A stretch of 64,000 nt of DNA from Trichoplax adhaerens (taxonomy: Eukaryota; Placozoa; Uniplacotomia; Trichoplacea; Trichoplacidae). Below the pieces are notes generated by a model that was not told where the DNA came from, searched no databases, and worked only from the letters and a program-made list of their open reading frames with translations. Position 1 is the first letter of the stretch, and each line of letters opens with the position of its first letter. The translations under genes and the position numbers were made by a program. Shown piece by piece: positions 11,801 through 24,659 of this stretch. The DNA is taken from assembly GCF_000150275.1 (NCBI RefSeq), contig NW_002060944.1, positions 3,290,229 to 3,354,228 of the forward strand, read 5' to 3'.

Positions 11801-14253
11801 CTAACCTCCACTACTTTTAAATCATTCGATAGTAAATCCAGCTTTGTTTTTAAATCATTTAGTTGCTACAATACAAGAAAGGCAACAACAGATATTAATA
11901 ACTACAAACTCAAATTTAGAACGACTTGATTCGAATAAATGCAATGACAGATACCTCTTCCTTATTTTTCCTCGATTGTAATAGAAACTCCTTCAGCAAT
12001 TGTAGGCGATTGCTTTTACTGTTCTAATTATTAACAGTACAAGAGCAATTACTAGAGGACTATCAGCAATATATTTACCACGGAACTAACATAGCAATGG
12101 CAAAGATTTCATCCATAACAAACATCCTATATAACTAAGACCATACATGCTTTCCATAGTGCACTTACCAATTCCAGTTGTTGTTTCTTTTCCGATAATG
12201 ATTCCAGTAGGTAATTAATATCTACGAACAATTACGAGTAAAAAATCAACAGATTTGTACGTCATAATGCCTTACGCATAGAATGATATTTTTGTAGTAA
12301 TTGAAATACTTCTTTACCAGATAAAACCATATCATCGTTGGATTTACTTGAGAGGATGTCCGCAACATCTAAGCGATTACCCTTTAATATTTATACAATG
12401 ACGTGTTAGATCAACAAATGCCAAGTTCAAAATATCAGATCTTAATTTTATTACTGAAAGTTAATTTTATTGATGTGTTATCATTAATTAAGTGTACATC
12501 GTAGTTTAACATTTGCAAGGCAAAACCTACATATCAATTCCTTTACGACAGGTTATCATTACTTTCTAGTAAAAGAGAATACGTTAAACACGAATAATAT
12601 TGGCGGCTTTACTTACTGACGATTCACACTTGTTGGCAACATCTAACCTTCTCTTATGTTTAATAATCAATTCATTTACTATGTACAAAAAAAACAAGTT
12701 TAACCACTTGCATCTAAAATACTAAAATTCTATAGAAAATCGTATAAGGATGTATCGGATAATATAAACTTAAGATTTTTACACAATACAAAAATTCATA
12801 ATAAGGCATACACCCCGGTTAGATATATGATATATCATTTAATATCCTCGTAAATTTAGTAGCATTTTATTGTTAAGCCCAATTTAATTTTATCAATTTG
12901 ATCCTCCTACAGTATATTCATCAACAGCCAACTTGATTGTTAATTAATTTTAATAGATAAATTCCATACTACTTACATGTTATATTTGGAAAAATAGGAT
13001 CCACTTTATCAGTGATTTGAAAGTTGCATTTCGGACATTTACTATTTTCATCTAAACTTCTTCGAATACACTCGTAGCTAATTTAATGAAGTAGTATGGT
13101 GAATTATATGCAATAATTACAACTATGTCAAGCATTAAAATCTTTCAAAAGTGAATTCCTGTTTTATCATTACGAAATAAGGTTCCTAGCTACCACTTTG
13201 AATAAAAGTATATTGCATAATAGTATGGCAACGAAATTACTAACTGTCAGTAAGAATGTCTTAAAGTCTTAAGCCTTGCAGTGAGCATACGCTGTCCGTA
13301 ATTTGACAGAGCAGGTTAATAATGAAGGTGAGTAGTACGTAGTAGTAATATTGCAAATAGTTTATAGGGTTACAATAAAAATTATACTTTAATGTCAATT
13401 CAAGATAAGAAATTACTGGCAATACCAAAAGCTATGGCCACATTTTGTCATGTAAGCTTCTTCGATGACACCAAAACATATAGGACTATTCATAGATAAT
13501 AAGAAATAAGAAATTAGCGACTTAGAGGGAAAATTTAACACCGTCACTAATAAAATTAGTCGGGACTGTCTTTTACCGCAATCAACTGCACACAGGATAT
13601 AGATAGAACAATAAAACGAAATACCTTTAAAATGACTACGTTTACGAATAGTTCGTAAATTATAGTATCTGATCTGTACCTTATTTACCATTAGTGATAC
13701 TATTCGATTTCAAACATGTTCAAGTGATGAACTAATCACAAACAATAGCTAAATTAGACATTATAGTATTATGTCAGGTTCTCAATATCGACAGTAAAAT
13801 ACATTCCAGTTAGAATCAGTTCAAAATGATATTGCTTTGACAGTAATCAATAACCCAAATTTACTAACGTGATGATTGCTATCATCTACGCGTTGACTAG
13901 TATAACCTTTCAAAATATAAATTTACGCTCTTAATATTCATCGTTTCCTGATGCATACGTTTATAAATAAACTAACGGTATATCATGATCGGTTTCTCGT
14001 CATCAAGAATACGGTAGTAATGTCATGAAATGTGTTTAGGGCGCATCATGAGTATTTTAACACATATCATGATATCATTTTAAATCAGGTCGTAAATTGA
14101 CAATAGTTACCAGATATAGTCGTTATTCCGATCGTTATACGTATCCGAAATTCCATCATCAATTGGAGTTAAAGGACGTTTACGATTTAACCGGCGACTA
14201 TTCCCATTACCGTTGTTACCATTGCTATTTCTTGCACCCAGTGAAGTTGCCAT
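8811..14253 (-). CDS. COP1: E3 ubiquitin ligase COP1 (RING, coiled coil, WD40)
   Basis: COP1 is a RING-type ubiquitin ligase that recruits substrates such as bZIP transcription factors through its WD40 propeller. Twenty-three exons run from 14253-14111 to the last, 8828-8811, giving about 662 residues (human 731). Residues 48 to about 90 form the RING: CPIC, then [13 protein letters not shown], then CPKC. Residues about 158-220 form the coiled coil ([29 protein letters not shown]). The linker contains the conserved [14 protein letters not shown]. The WD40 propeller follows, with [57 protein letters not shown] and NSQGTIK. The final exon is only 18 bases and supplies VLELV-stop, identical to the vertebrate C-terminus. 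The glycine/serine-rich N-terminus is much shorter than in human. The exon 2 donor GTATTG is chosen because it restores the second RING cysteine pair. Confidence 0.96.
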
Positions 14254-14764
14254 GTCCCGGTTAACTGGTTAGGAGCGGATAGAATGGCTCAGGCTGGCCG
14301 CTATTTGATTGCTTATTGAATAATGCCAATAAAGTAAGTAACAGTATCCAACCTAGTGAGCAAAATAATACGTTTTACGTCGAATTCATTCTTAATAGTA
14401 CAGTACATACGCATACAGTATAATGAACAACATTATTTTATTTTCTAAGTAATATGTATCATTGTTTACAGGCCAGTGCACATGTTTGTAATGTGATGTA
14501 AAAATATACTTATAATGTAGTTCTATATCCAATCCCAAAATAATCAAAATAATGATAACAGGCAAAATATTATTTTATCGAAAGCGTAAGGAAAATTTAA
14601 AGCTCAAACTAAATCAGCCTACTCTTACGTTTATGTAATCGTATGTGGCTGCTTAACTAAGATACGAGTATGATGAATGACAAGTGCACCATTAACAATA
14701 TCATTCGCCTCTTACACAGAGTTGCTCTGAACAGCAAGTGGAAACTATTGCATGATCGCGACAG
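14254..14764. other. COP1 upstream region
   Basis: About 510 bases between the COP1 start and the first exon-like block of the candidate plus-strand gene. It presumably holds the COP1 promoter. I see no distinct core element. Confidence 0.35.
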
Positions 14765-15404
14765 CAATCGATGGATGAAACTAACACAAATTCAATGGTT
14801 CAGCAAGAAGGATACAATGTTACCTACCAATACGACAGCGATGGAAGGATTCAATTCCGATCGATGACGTTCCAAAGGACAAGTTCAAAAAATGTAAGGC
14901 AGTGCTGCGGGTGGTAATTCACAATTTAATTTGTGCAATTTTTATCTAGTAAATTTTACCCAAATTGGACAATATCTTTATTTAACCTTGTCGTCGATCA
15001 ATCCTCAACAGCTAATTAATTAATGTGTGTTGTTTTTATTTTGTATTTGGCACTGTCACCATCACATACTATGACGAAATGAAGCAATTGCATCCATATT
15101 GGCGGACAAGTGGAATATATTCAAGATTATATTATCCAATTTTCGAATCGACGTTAACTTTTAAATTGGATGAATGTAATTCTTAGATAACGATGACTGG
15201 AAGCAATCGATCATCTGGTATAGAGAAGAAATGAGGGAGCCCAAAACGAGCAATTATCAACCAGAGATGGATGATACCATGGATAATTTGCCGGTAATCT
15301 CGCAGATCTATCCTGGTGATCGCTGGATGAAGATCCTTTCTGGAAAGTTGGAACACTTGAACAGTTGCAATTACGGTAGCCAGTGCTTGCTGCAAAACAA
15401 GTAA
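14765..15404 (+). CDS. weak candidate two-exon gene, product unknown
   Basis: Two open blocks carry plausible splice signals. The first follows an acceptor GCGACAG at 14764, reads 14765-14893 (GYNVTYQYDSDGRIQFRS) and ends at a good donor GTAAGG. The second reads DDWKQSIIWYREEMREP onward, ending QNK-stop at 15404. Its acceptor could be TTAG at 15186, or GGAAG further in, which would match the first block's phase. The T-Y-x-Y-D-x-x-G-R-I string resembles a YD-repeat unit as in teneurins and Rhs proteins, but a single unit is no proof. No start codon exon is identified. The two blocks have better amino-acid composition than the surrounding noise, yet they may be chance or a gene remnant. Confidence 0.25.
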
Positions 15405-17436
15405 ATAAAGACACTTACTTAAATGACGCTACTGCGCAGTGTCATGAGTATGCTCAATAGTGGTATGGTTGTTACAGTCGGGCGCCAAGTACTGTACACT
15501 GTAGAGTATTCGTTTTTGACGTGTGATGGCTGACGCTAATGCTCGGGTGACACAGTAGTGAGTGTAGCGCTGTCTGAGTGACGATGACACTTTTGCCCCT
15601 AGAGATGCACAATACAGTCATACGGTACTAGGCTTTATTATCGACGACTGGCTTTCTTCTGGTACTCTACGACTTTATCTTACAATACGGGTCTTCACGT
15701 GGTGTATCAAGCATTCTCGTCACAATGGTTCACTCTAAATACCAACGTCAGATTCGTCAGAGTCACCCCACAGAAAACGATACAACTGCACATCATCATC
15801 ACCCACCATCAAGCCCAGCGTTGTTCACAATTCAATGTTGAATGTTATGTTAAAATGGCCTAATCAAAATGTACAGAATTGCTAAATCCACCTAATGTAT
15901 ATTTATAATATACTGACATACTGTACATTATTGTGTGTTATAACATGGACCTCGGCAGGTTTATGATTGCACTGTGAAGAAAAAGAGGAAACATTTCCAT
16001 TCACTTTAGCTGCACAACCTTATGAATTGAGCGAGAGGCGAGCTTAGCCAAGATATACCCTTGTATGCTGTACAATTAATTAATTATTTAAAAGGTTTCC
16101 ATCCTTTTAAGCTAACAGTAAAATACAGTCGCTATGATAACATGTTCTCAGAGTCTACAGTATGGTATCTACACTTACGAGCTAGTTGTACGGAATTGCA
16201 ATATTCATGAATTAATTATACAGTAGTAAGATTGCTTAAGATAACATCAATGGCGATGAATGAAACTGTAACGAAATACTACGTTGCCAATTGAGAAGAA
16301 AGCTATAAGTATAAACCAGCGGTAGGACTCAGTGTCAAAAATAATGCGAAACTCCTAATTTTGCAACATGGTGCAGAGTGACTTTCCGAAATGTTCATCA
16401 ATCTTTCAAATTGAAATATTCTCAGCTCGAGTTGATACCTACTGCACTGCAGCTACTCAACGTTAATTCCACTTCTGCATGAAAAGTTCCCTATGCTATA
16501 CCATCTACTATACCCTAAGCTACAAAGTAAACATTTAATGCTGTAATAATGGGCTTTGACTACCATGTCTATCCTTGTCTAATATCGAAACGTAGCATTA
16601 CAACCACATGGCAAGCACAATGATATAAAGCTTTTTAAAACTTTTGAATCTACTCCTTTACTCCATCTACTATACTACGCGTTTTGAGCTTTCAATTTCA
16701 GTCGTACAATACCAACGTAAAATAGATCATGTAGAAATACCTATCTTACCAGTTATACATGTAACACTATAACACTGAACATTCCATACCTCAGAAATCA
16801 TTAAGTTAATCAACTTATTTTTAGCCTATCGGTAACAATGATACGATATTCTTACATCTCAACAAACTGTAATACGTGCTGTATATTCAATGATAACTCA
16901 GCGAATTCAAACCCTAGAATATTCCATTTTATTTCCTTGCCATACGTGGGCATATCCTACTCGGTGATATACACGTAAATACTGTACAATCTCCTTAAAA
17001 TGCAATCGATCAATGTAACACAAGGAAATATATATTCAAATAATAATATAATAATAAATTAAAAATTTAGGGCACGCTGAATCGACTACCAGAAAGTAGC
17101 GTTTATGTTTATCACTTCATAACACCCAAATTGCGTTCTTTAATATAGAAATTTCTGTACTTCTATTTTTCACGATATGAAATTACATTTGTCCAAGACA
17201 TGAAACTCGAATCAAATTACGATTATTAACTTACTCTGTACGGCGTAGATTACTTAGACAAATGTCTTGGTACATCAGCAATTAATAATGCAACTTGGTA
17301 GTTGTAAACTTATCATAATAGTGCTTATATCAGCCTGTAATAATTTTTGCTAAATTAATAAAAACCGCCACCTCAAAGCTATCAGCATCCTTTATTAATC
17401 ACGTAATGCTACAGTATCCTCGTTCCTTTAGCGAAC
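15405..17436. other. intergenic, no gene recognised
   Basis: About 2 kb without a block I can defend. A short ATG exon-like start (ATGGCTGACGCTAATGC, near 15527) is followed by no matching exon. The 15440-15600 part is GC-richer than its surroundings. Confidence 0.4.
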
Positions 17437-17874
17437 TCATTTACTTGTTTGAAAGAAACCAATCATAAAATCTTGTTCCGATGTTTCACTTGCGTTGTAT
17501 TGAAAGAAATTACATGTATAGTCCCATAAAATTGCAAAATAGTTAATAATTGTCCAGAAAAAGCTACGAATTAGTGCAGTATAGAACCAACTGAGAACAG
17601 AGAGGAAAATTTGACGAAAAAATGGAACTACAGCAATGACAACAGTTGAAATAACTGTAATAAATATCTTTTGCATTAATCGATTTCTTTGGGCTATGGC
17701 TTCCTTTATTTTTACCAGGTGTTCAATTCTTTCAAACTTTTCCGTGCACTCTCGTAGCTGCTCCTTGATATCATCAAATTTTGTATTCAACCGGCACATA
17801 TCATCAATAAATTTGTCACTTGAGGTCAGTTCTTCCAATATTTCGGTTTCTGCTTCGTTTAATTCGCCTTCCAT
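17437..17874 (-). CDS. unnamed coiled-coil membrane protein, copy B
   Basis: A 145-residue intronless ORF starting at 17874, related to the one at 6573-6983. Residues 1-60 are acidic and heptad-like (EAETEILEELTSS, FIDDMCRLNTKFDDIKEQL). A basic stretch (KIKEAIAQRNRLMQK) comes next, then a long hydrophobic region of about 50 residues (IFITVISTVVIAVVPFF onward), enough for two membrane helices with a short turn. The tail is SETSEQDFMIGFFQTSK. The N-terminal third aligns with copy A position by position, while the membrane part has diverged in sequence and length. This pattern suggests that the cytosolic coiled coil is the constrained part, for example a dimerisation or tethering region. I know no named family that fits, and function is not inferable. 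About 10.5 kb and the COP1 gene separate the two copies, both on the minus strand. Confidence 0.55.
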   Translation of the reverse strand: MEGELNEAETEILEELTSSDKFIDDMCRLNTKFDDIKEQLRECTEKFERIEHLVKIKEAIAQRNRLMQKIFITVISTVVIAVVPFFRQIFLSVLSWFYTALIRSFFWTIINYFAILWDYTCNFFQYNASETSEQDFMIGFFQTSK

Positions 17875-20800
17875 GATAAATTTTTAAGCTTTCTTATCTC
17901 TACCTTTGGATTATAAAAATTATGAAGAGACTTAGCTTTTAAATTATAAAATGGCATAAAAATTCCCAATCCAAAAATCCTAGTTATTAATTAAGTAAGC
18001 TATTATTCAATCATTCCTTAAAGGGTTAAGGCGAAAATATTATCCTATATATAGAAAATAATTAAACATTTTAATGATCGCCTACAAGATCAAAAGTTTG
18101 CGCTCATTTGTGCCATGACCGTACGAATATTTGAAACAGGGATTATATTGCTTATACCTACAGTAAGCAATCAATTATTTCCTATCAAGTTTATTCATAT
18201 ATACATATAGTAACTATTATAAAAATGTATTATAAGCGTAAATACGGTACATTTAAGTCTGCTCTGCACGATACGAAAACACACTAAAACATTAACACTG
18301 TGCGAAAGCCATGTACAAGTGCTAGTGATCAGCACGATATTACTCTCTACACTAGTACAATACTACGTCCAATATAAACGGAATAATGTGAGATATTTAT
18401 CCATCCTGTGGAGATATACATGTCATAACTGTAAGTAAGTTTAGTTCAATATAGTAGTATGGTAAACTTCAGTCTAAACATTATCAAAAACTACTAGTAA
18501 ATGTTAATAGTTTTCGAATTTCTAGGATCTTTAAATTTCTTCTAATGCGATTGATTAGTTATTGAATTAGTATCATTTAAGTACAACCAAATAGCGCTGA
18601 AATTGATGAGATTTTAGTTAAAAAATTCACGTTACTGTCAAGTTATAAACAAATGCTATTTAATTAATCTCAGAAGATTACTGTAAACGGTTACTACGTA
18701 TTTCATGTACATGTTATGGCCTAATTCCCGAAGCATCGTCAATCCTAGAATTGACTCAACTCTACCATTTTTTTAATAAAAATAAACCTAAACAAGCTTT
18801 ACCATATATAGTATAAATATAAAGTTTACTAAATCTACCTACTGATCTTTAGCAATATTACGTTAATATAGATATCAAAAAATTAGTAACCCTATTAACT
18901 TTGCAATATTGTATCATCCTAGAAATTGAATGTATTCAGCAGGAACAAAAGTCAACAAAATAAAATTATACTTCAGATACCGATGCTGTACAATGCTTAC
19001 GAAAGAATGCATTATTATATTTTTAATACTAAAATTCCTCAAAATTTGTAGCCAAGCTACATTTGAGAAGAACAATCCAGAAAGGGTTATACCATTCATG
19101 CTTGGAACTGAACATTATGCTATTTTCAAAATACTAGAGTGGAAGATAACATTATTGATTAAAGCTCTTATTAAAGATCTTTAGGATCCTATTTTTGCAG
19201 GCTCTATGGCTATGTAAAATAGTATTGACCATGGCCCTTATATATGGTACTATTCTAATTTTTTGATTAAAGTTATTTAAGTTATTATTGTCATTCTTAT
19301 GATCTCATGCCAAAAGATAAAACCTTAAAATATTACGGCATGCGGTTGTTGCGTAAGATACTAGTATAACATGCAGTGCTTGCTATGTAATGATCAATAA
19401 ATGGCAATTCAATTGATATATTGGCTACTATCCCCACAGGCAATATTATCTCGATTTAGTGTAAGAGGAAGTGTAAAATTCATAACTTGAGACGCCGTAC
19501 GTCATTATACTTACCGTATATCGCCAAGAACAAGTGCAAAGTACCTTGTTTAGCGGTAAAGGTATAAAGTATACATAATAATGAGTTGAGGGTATACTTC
19601 TATTAACAAAAGCCTATATTACGAAGCATGATTGAATGGACACAGCATGAAATTTTTCTTTATCATAAGAGTGTTAGAAGTGAAATTCAGTTGACATCAG
19701 ACAAATTATGCCACTACGATGACTTAATCTACGGAATCACAAGCAAATTTTCATTTAAGAAGAAATTTAAAATCATAATAATCTCATTATGTATAATTGC
19801 ATCAAAGAAACAACATGAAATTCACAGCTGTTAAGTCAAATAGTTGTTGGTAGTAAGTAATGCAGCAAAAGAAGACTTAAAGCTGTTATTAGCAATGATA
19901 ATAAATTTATATTTTCATGTTGTTTGATAATAACGCGAAATTATCGCAACGATAGACAAATACGATTTGAAACAGCTTACCAACTTAGTTGTTTCAACAC
20001 CTCACCAGATGAAGGCCGAGAAAAAGGTATTTGAAATGAAAACAGTTGAGGATGTCTTCGTTTCACTATTCTGACTGTTATAATAAAGCTAACTTTAACA
20101 GCTGAAAAGTTTAGTCCTATAAGTGTTACAGTTTTAGATGTAATATAGCATCGCTGGTCGGAAATCACAACAAAAATTTTGTGTCTTGCATTCAGTAAAA
20201 TGCCAAATTTATAGTAATTGTGTCTTAGACACGAACCATCGATACAATCATGATGCATTTAAAACTATGAAATAGAAAAGTAATTTAGAATATACGATAA
20301 AGATTGAATTGGTTGGCTCTTTAAGATAATAAACTATGATAACTTTAGTATAGGAGCTACAGCAGGTGCTAATAAGACTATAAATTATATGACAATCTAA
20401 TCAACAGAATTTACTAGTCCTCATTAATTATAAAGGTTAAAACAATAAATATAGCCTTTTTACCGATGGAATAACAATAAACTTCTAAAAAACTATTATA
20501 AGCTAGTCTGTCGACTTTTAGTTAGTCCTATTGATTGATGACGTTAATCCATTACTGGTTAAAGACATTCTGCTAACAACGGTGTTTGAATAAATAATTC
20601 TTTATGACGTTATTGTTCTAAAATATCAAAGAGTTTTCTGGAAATTAAGGATGTAGCTTAGAAAAGAAAACGATATTTCACAATGACGTTTGAAATACGA
20701 AAAAATGACTATTTAGTGAAATATAGAGCGATGACGATTTTTTTGCGGATCTGTCGTAGAAAAATTCGACTTACTACTGATATTGTTTGATCTAATTGAT

Positions 20801-22616
20801 TTTATTCACTTTTTCACTCGTTATTTTCTTTAATGATGGAATAGAGAGGTATCTTGCACTACATTTTTTCTTTCTTTTATCGGTAATTTTGACTTACATA
20901 CTTAATTAAAAGAACACTTAAACTAGATTTCGCAATTTTTTTAAGACCGAAGATTCGTCATTGGACGAAAGATCACAATAATATATAAGTGAGGATATTC
21001 AAGAAAAACTAAGAGATGTTAAAGTTAAGTTTTATTAGCCGAGGAGAAATAGAATTCTAAACATAAGTCAAAAGCAGTCTACTCTTATCATATCAATGGG
21101 AATAATTTTATGACAAAATTCCTTTAAAGTTTTGTTTTTAATTGTCTCATAACTGAAAATATCCGATAACTTCAGTATGATATAAAATGTAGGTTATAAT
21201 TATTATGTTGATTGCCTTTCGAAAGTTGATAAAACATGAAGCACCTCCCAGTCAACATATCTTTTCTTTAATATAAATTTCTATGGCTCTTATCATGCTC
21301 ATGCTGTCTATATTACAAAGGCACACAGTTTTATTTAGAAGCTTAAGATACAAATATTTTCGGGAAAACCGAATATGATTTTTAGCCATAGCAGCTACTA
21401 GTACCTATTAAAATCTGTGATCGTTACTGGATTGAATGATATGAATTATTTACCGAAGAAGCTTAGATATGTTATATAACTATTTTTCCGTTAATAATAG
21501 CGAGAATAATGAAAGTTATGGTATATTGGGTTATAATATTGCAGTATATATGGTATTTACAGTGGGTTTTACCGAAATCATTTGCACTTTAGTCTATTCA
21601 GCCATTTTATGCCCGAAAAAAACAATCGTCTTATGAACTTTTTATCATACTGTGCCTTCATCAATGCTATCATACGTACACTATAATACCTTCAAGTATA
21701 GTAAATTTACTGGCCCATAATGCTCTAGAACAAACTTTGTAATTTCACTAAGTATGCGAATTGTCTACATTACTTCTATGTAGTATTAAATATTTTGTTA
21801 GTACAGATCATTTTGTCTTCACAGAACATAACACATACAGTAGTATAATGTTTACTGTTATTACTTAACGCTATCTTCTACTTCTACATTACTAATACAC
21901 TATTATTATTAGGCTCTTATGCACCTATATGATTTAGGAATAAGAGGAATATAGTAAAGGTAATTTTGTGAATGATAATTACAATGATATCATTTTAATT
22001 AATTAAAACTATCGCAGGTATAGTGAGTAGAAACGGAACTTGCTCATTTGGAACAAATAGCTTTACCGTATTATTAGGCCGACTATTAGGTATATATGTA
22101 CGCATAATATAATCGTATATAGGCGTATATTAATTATAATTATATAATCAAAGATATTGTAACATCAGATATTACATAGTCAGAGCTAGAACATACTGTA
22201 CACAACATTTTAGGGGAAAAGTTTGTGGACTTATACTCGTTGAAGTGAAAAATATAAATGTGAAATATTGTAGGCTTTATAATTACGATTCACTCAACTT
22301 TAGGACGAACTGGCCTCGCATTGAAGTAAAAAAGAATTAACAATCGTCGGTAGATATCGAAATGTGGTATGAGCTATTGGAGAAAAGTCTATCACTCACT
22401 AAACGCGCTTTAAAAACTAATACCGAATTGAAAGAGTGACTAATCAATATCATTCATTGATTGCCACCGTCGTATATTAAATTTGTCAATTTCGTTGGTA
22501 ATTAATTTATTTACCATCAATTTTTCTTAGTGTACTCTGAAATCTTCGCCTTTTAGTTAAGTTATAGGTCTAATATACTGACATACTGAGTTATATGGAC
22601 TTTGTACACTGTACAG
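17875..22616. other. intergenic, no gene recognised
   Basis: A 4.7-kb AT-rich stretch. The longest open frame, 93 codons on the minus strand (20258 to 19977), ends at a donor-like GGTAAGC but has no recognisable motif and no partner exon. I see no repeats of note until the tandem array that follows. Confidence 0.4.
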
Positions 22617-23575
22617 TCAAGGACATACTGCATCATCTTATGCATTTTAAAGACCCGCAATCCACTCAGTTTTGGGAGTTTGACACTCCTGCTCTGAAAT
22701 GAAATGTAAATGTCGCTTATTATTCGCATTACGACTGTATGATCAAGGATTAATCATCGCACACCTTTGAGAGCCGTAATTCACTCGGCCGTTGGGGTTT
22801 AACTATTCTTCCTTTGAAATGAAAATGCCAATCTCGCCTATTATTCGTAATACTACTGTATATTGTAGTCAAGGATATATCATCTCATGTCTTTGAGAAC
22901 CCTAATTCATCCAGTTTTAGTGATTCAATTATTTCTAGTTTGAAAATGCAAATGCAAATATTACTTACTGTATTGTTCGTATTACGACTGTACAGTACAA
23001 TCAAGGACATATCATCTTATGCCTTAGAAGAGGTGTAATTTACTCAGTTGTGAACCCCAACTATTCCTGTTTCGAAATAAAAATGCAAATATCACCTGCT
23101 ATTTGCAGTACGACTGCATACCGGTACTGTATTCAAGGATAGAACGTCTCTTGCCTTTGAGAGGCGTAATTCACCCAATTTTAGGGGTTCAACTATTCCC
23201 AATTTGTAATGAAAATGCGAATGCCACGCGTTATTCGGATTGCAACTGTATCGTCAACGATATATCATTTGGTGCCTTTGAGAGAGGCAATTTACTCAGT
23301 TTTGGGATTCAATTATTCCTACTTTAAAATCAAAATGCAAATGTCGCTCGTAATAATTTAATTATTCGTATGACGACTGTACTTGGACGTAGCCATAGGC
23401 AAAGATACGCGTATGCCACCTCACGCCTTTGAGAGGTGTAATTCACCCACTTTGGACTTCAGCCGTGGCTATTTAAAACACCATTGTCCATGTCACCTAT
23501 TGATCGTATGACGATAATATTACGTTGAAGCGAAAAGCGATCGTCTCTTACCTAGAAAATTCACCCACTATTCCA
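22617..23575. repeat. degenerate tandem array, about 8 units of 121-142 bases
   Basis: Units begin near 22617, 22743, 22869, 23001, 23133, 23254, about 23395 and about 23529. Each carries the same ordered words: TCAAGGA-ATATCATCTC, GCCTTTGAGAGGCGTAATTC, ACTCAGTTTTGGGGTTCAA, ATTCCTACTTTGAAATG, AAAATGCAAATGTCGC, TATTATTCGTATTACGACTG. Units differ by many substitutions and small indels, and the last two are the most eroded, so the array is old. Individual units have no sustained frame. Confidence 0.85.
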
Positions 23576-24659
23576 AGAACGATACGCAGGATGGCCTTCA
23601 AGCACACAGATAAATCTTTCACTGACAAAAAAAAGTCATTTCACTGAAAGCTTTCTTTAATAAATTAGTCAACTTTTCTGATAGTTAATTCTGGAACTCT
23701 TAAATAAATACGTTTTAAAAATTTCCTTGTAGAATAAATTAGCCAACTTTTTTGAGATAGCTTTATGTTCAATGTGCTTTGAAAATCTTTATCTTTTAGC
23801 AGGTAATGTCTTCAAAATGATAGCTACAGTTTTATAGTTCTCTAACCACTTTGGATATAAGTGTTAAACTATTTAGTTTCTATGAGATGTTCCAACATTG
23901 AGTATTTCCAGCGATCAACACAATAAATATATGATAAAGAGAATTGAGAGTCAAATCTTTAAATTAATTAAACTCTTGGAGAAGATGTTTTAGAAAGTGT
24001 CATTGGTATTGTAAGTTATGCTTTTCATTGATTTTTTTTAGTAATAGAATTGAATAAACTTACTCAAGTCAAGTTATCTTTTGCAGCAACTTGTTGGATA
24101 GAGAAACTCCTGTAGGCGTATAACTTACCGTACGAAAAAACTTTAGAAAAGTATGTCATTTAGCTAGTTTCTGAGCATTAGTCAAATTACGAAAGAATTA
24201 CATATATTGCTGTTATTACTTTTTCAAAATGGCACCTATTAGAAGATAGTAGAATAGCATTTAAATAGATAGAAAGTACGGATAAATTATAACAGCAAAT
24301 ATTCAATGAATGAAAATATTTGTATTAGATGAACCCCATATACTTACTTGTAGCATGATGATGGATGTACTTGTAGATTGCATCCGTGAGCATTTAACTT
24401 AAGTTAAAATAGAGAAGGTTAAATCAGCTACTAAAGCGTCTATTTATGACCATAGGAAAGTTTTTAAGTACATCACTGTGTTACGATATATAAGGATTTA
24501 TGGCGAAAATTTCGAACCTCATCAACTAGAGCGACCTTAGCGAATTGGAAAGACCATAGCAAAAATAAAAGAGGTATTACATTTAATTAACGTCCGATTT
24601 ATCTTGTATAATTAAAGTTGTAAAGAAATTTCTTTTTAACTTTTGACCATAAGCAAAGA
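23576..24659. other. intergenic upstream of MEI4
   Basis: About 1.1 kb with no exon-like block. It would contain the MEI4 promoter. I see no clear core element. Confidence 0.35.

Noticed and set aside
19977-20258. 93-codon minus-strand ORF ending at a donor-like site
   Set aside because: No recognisable motif and no partner exon within several kb.
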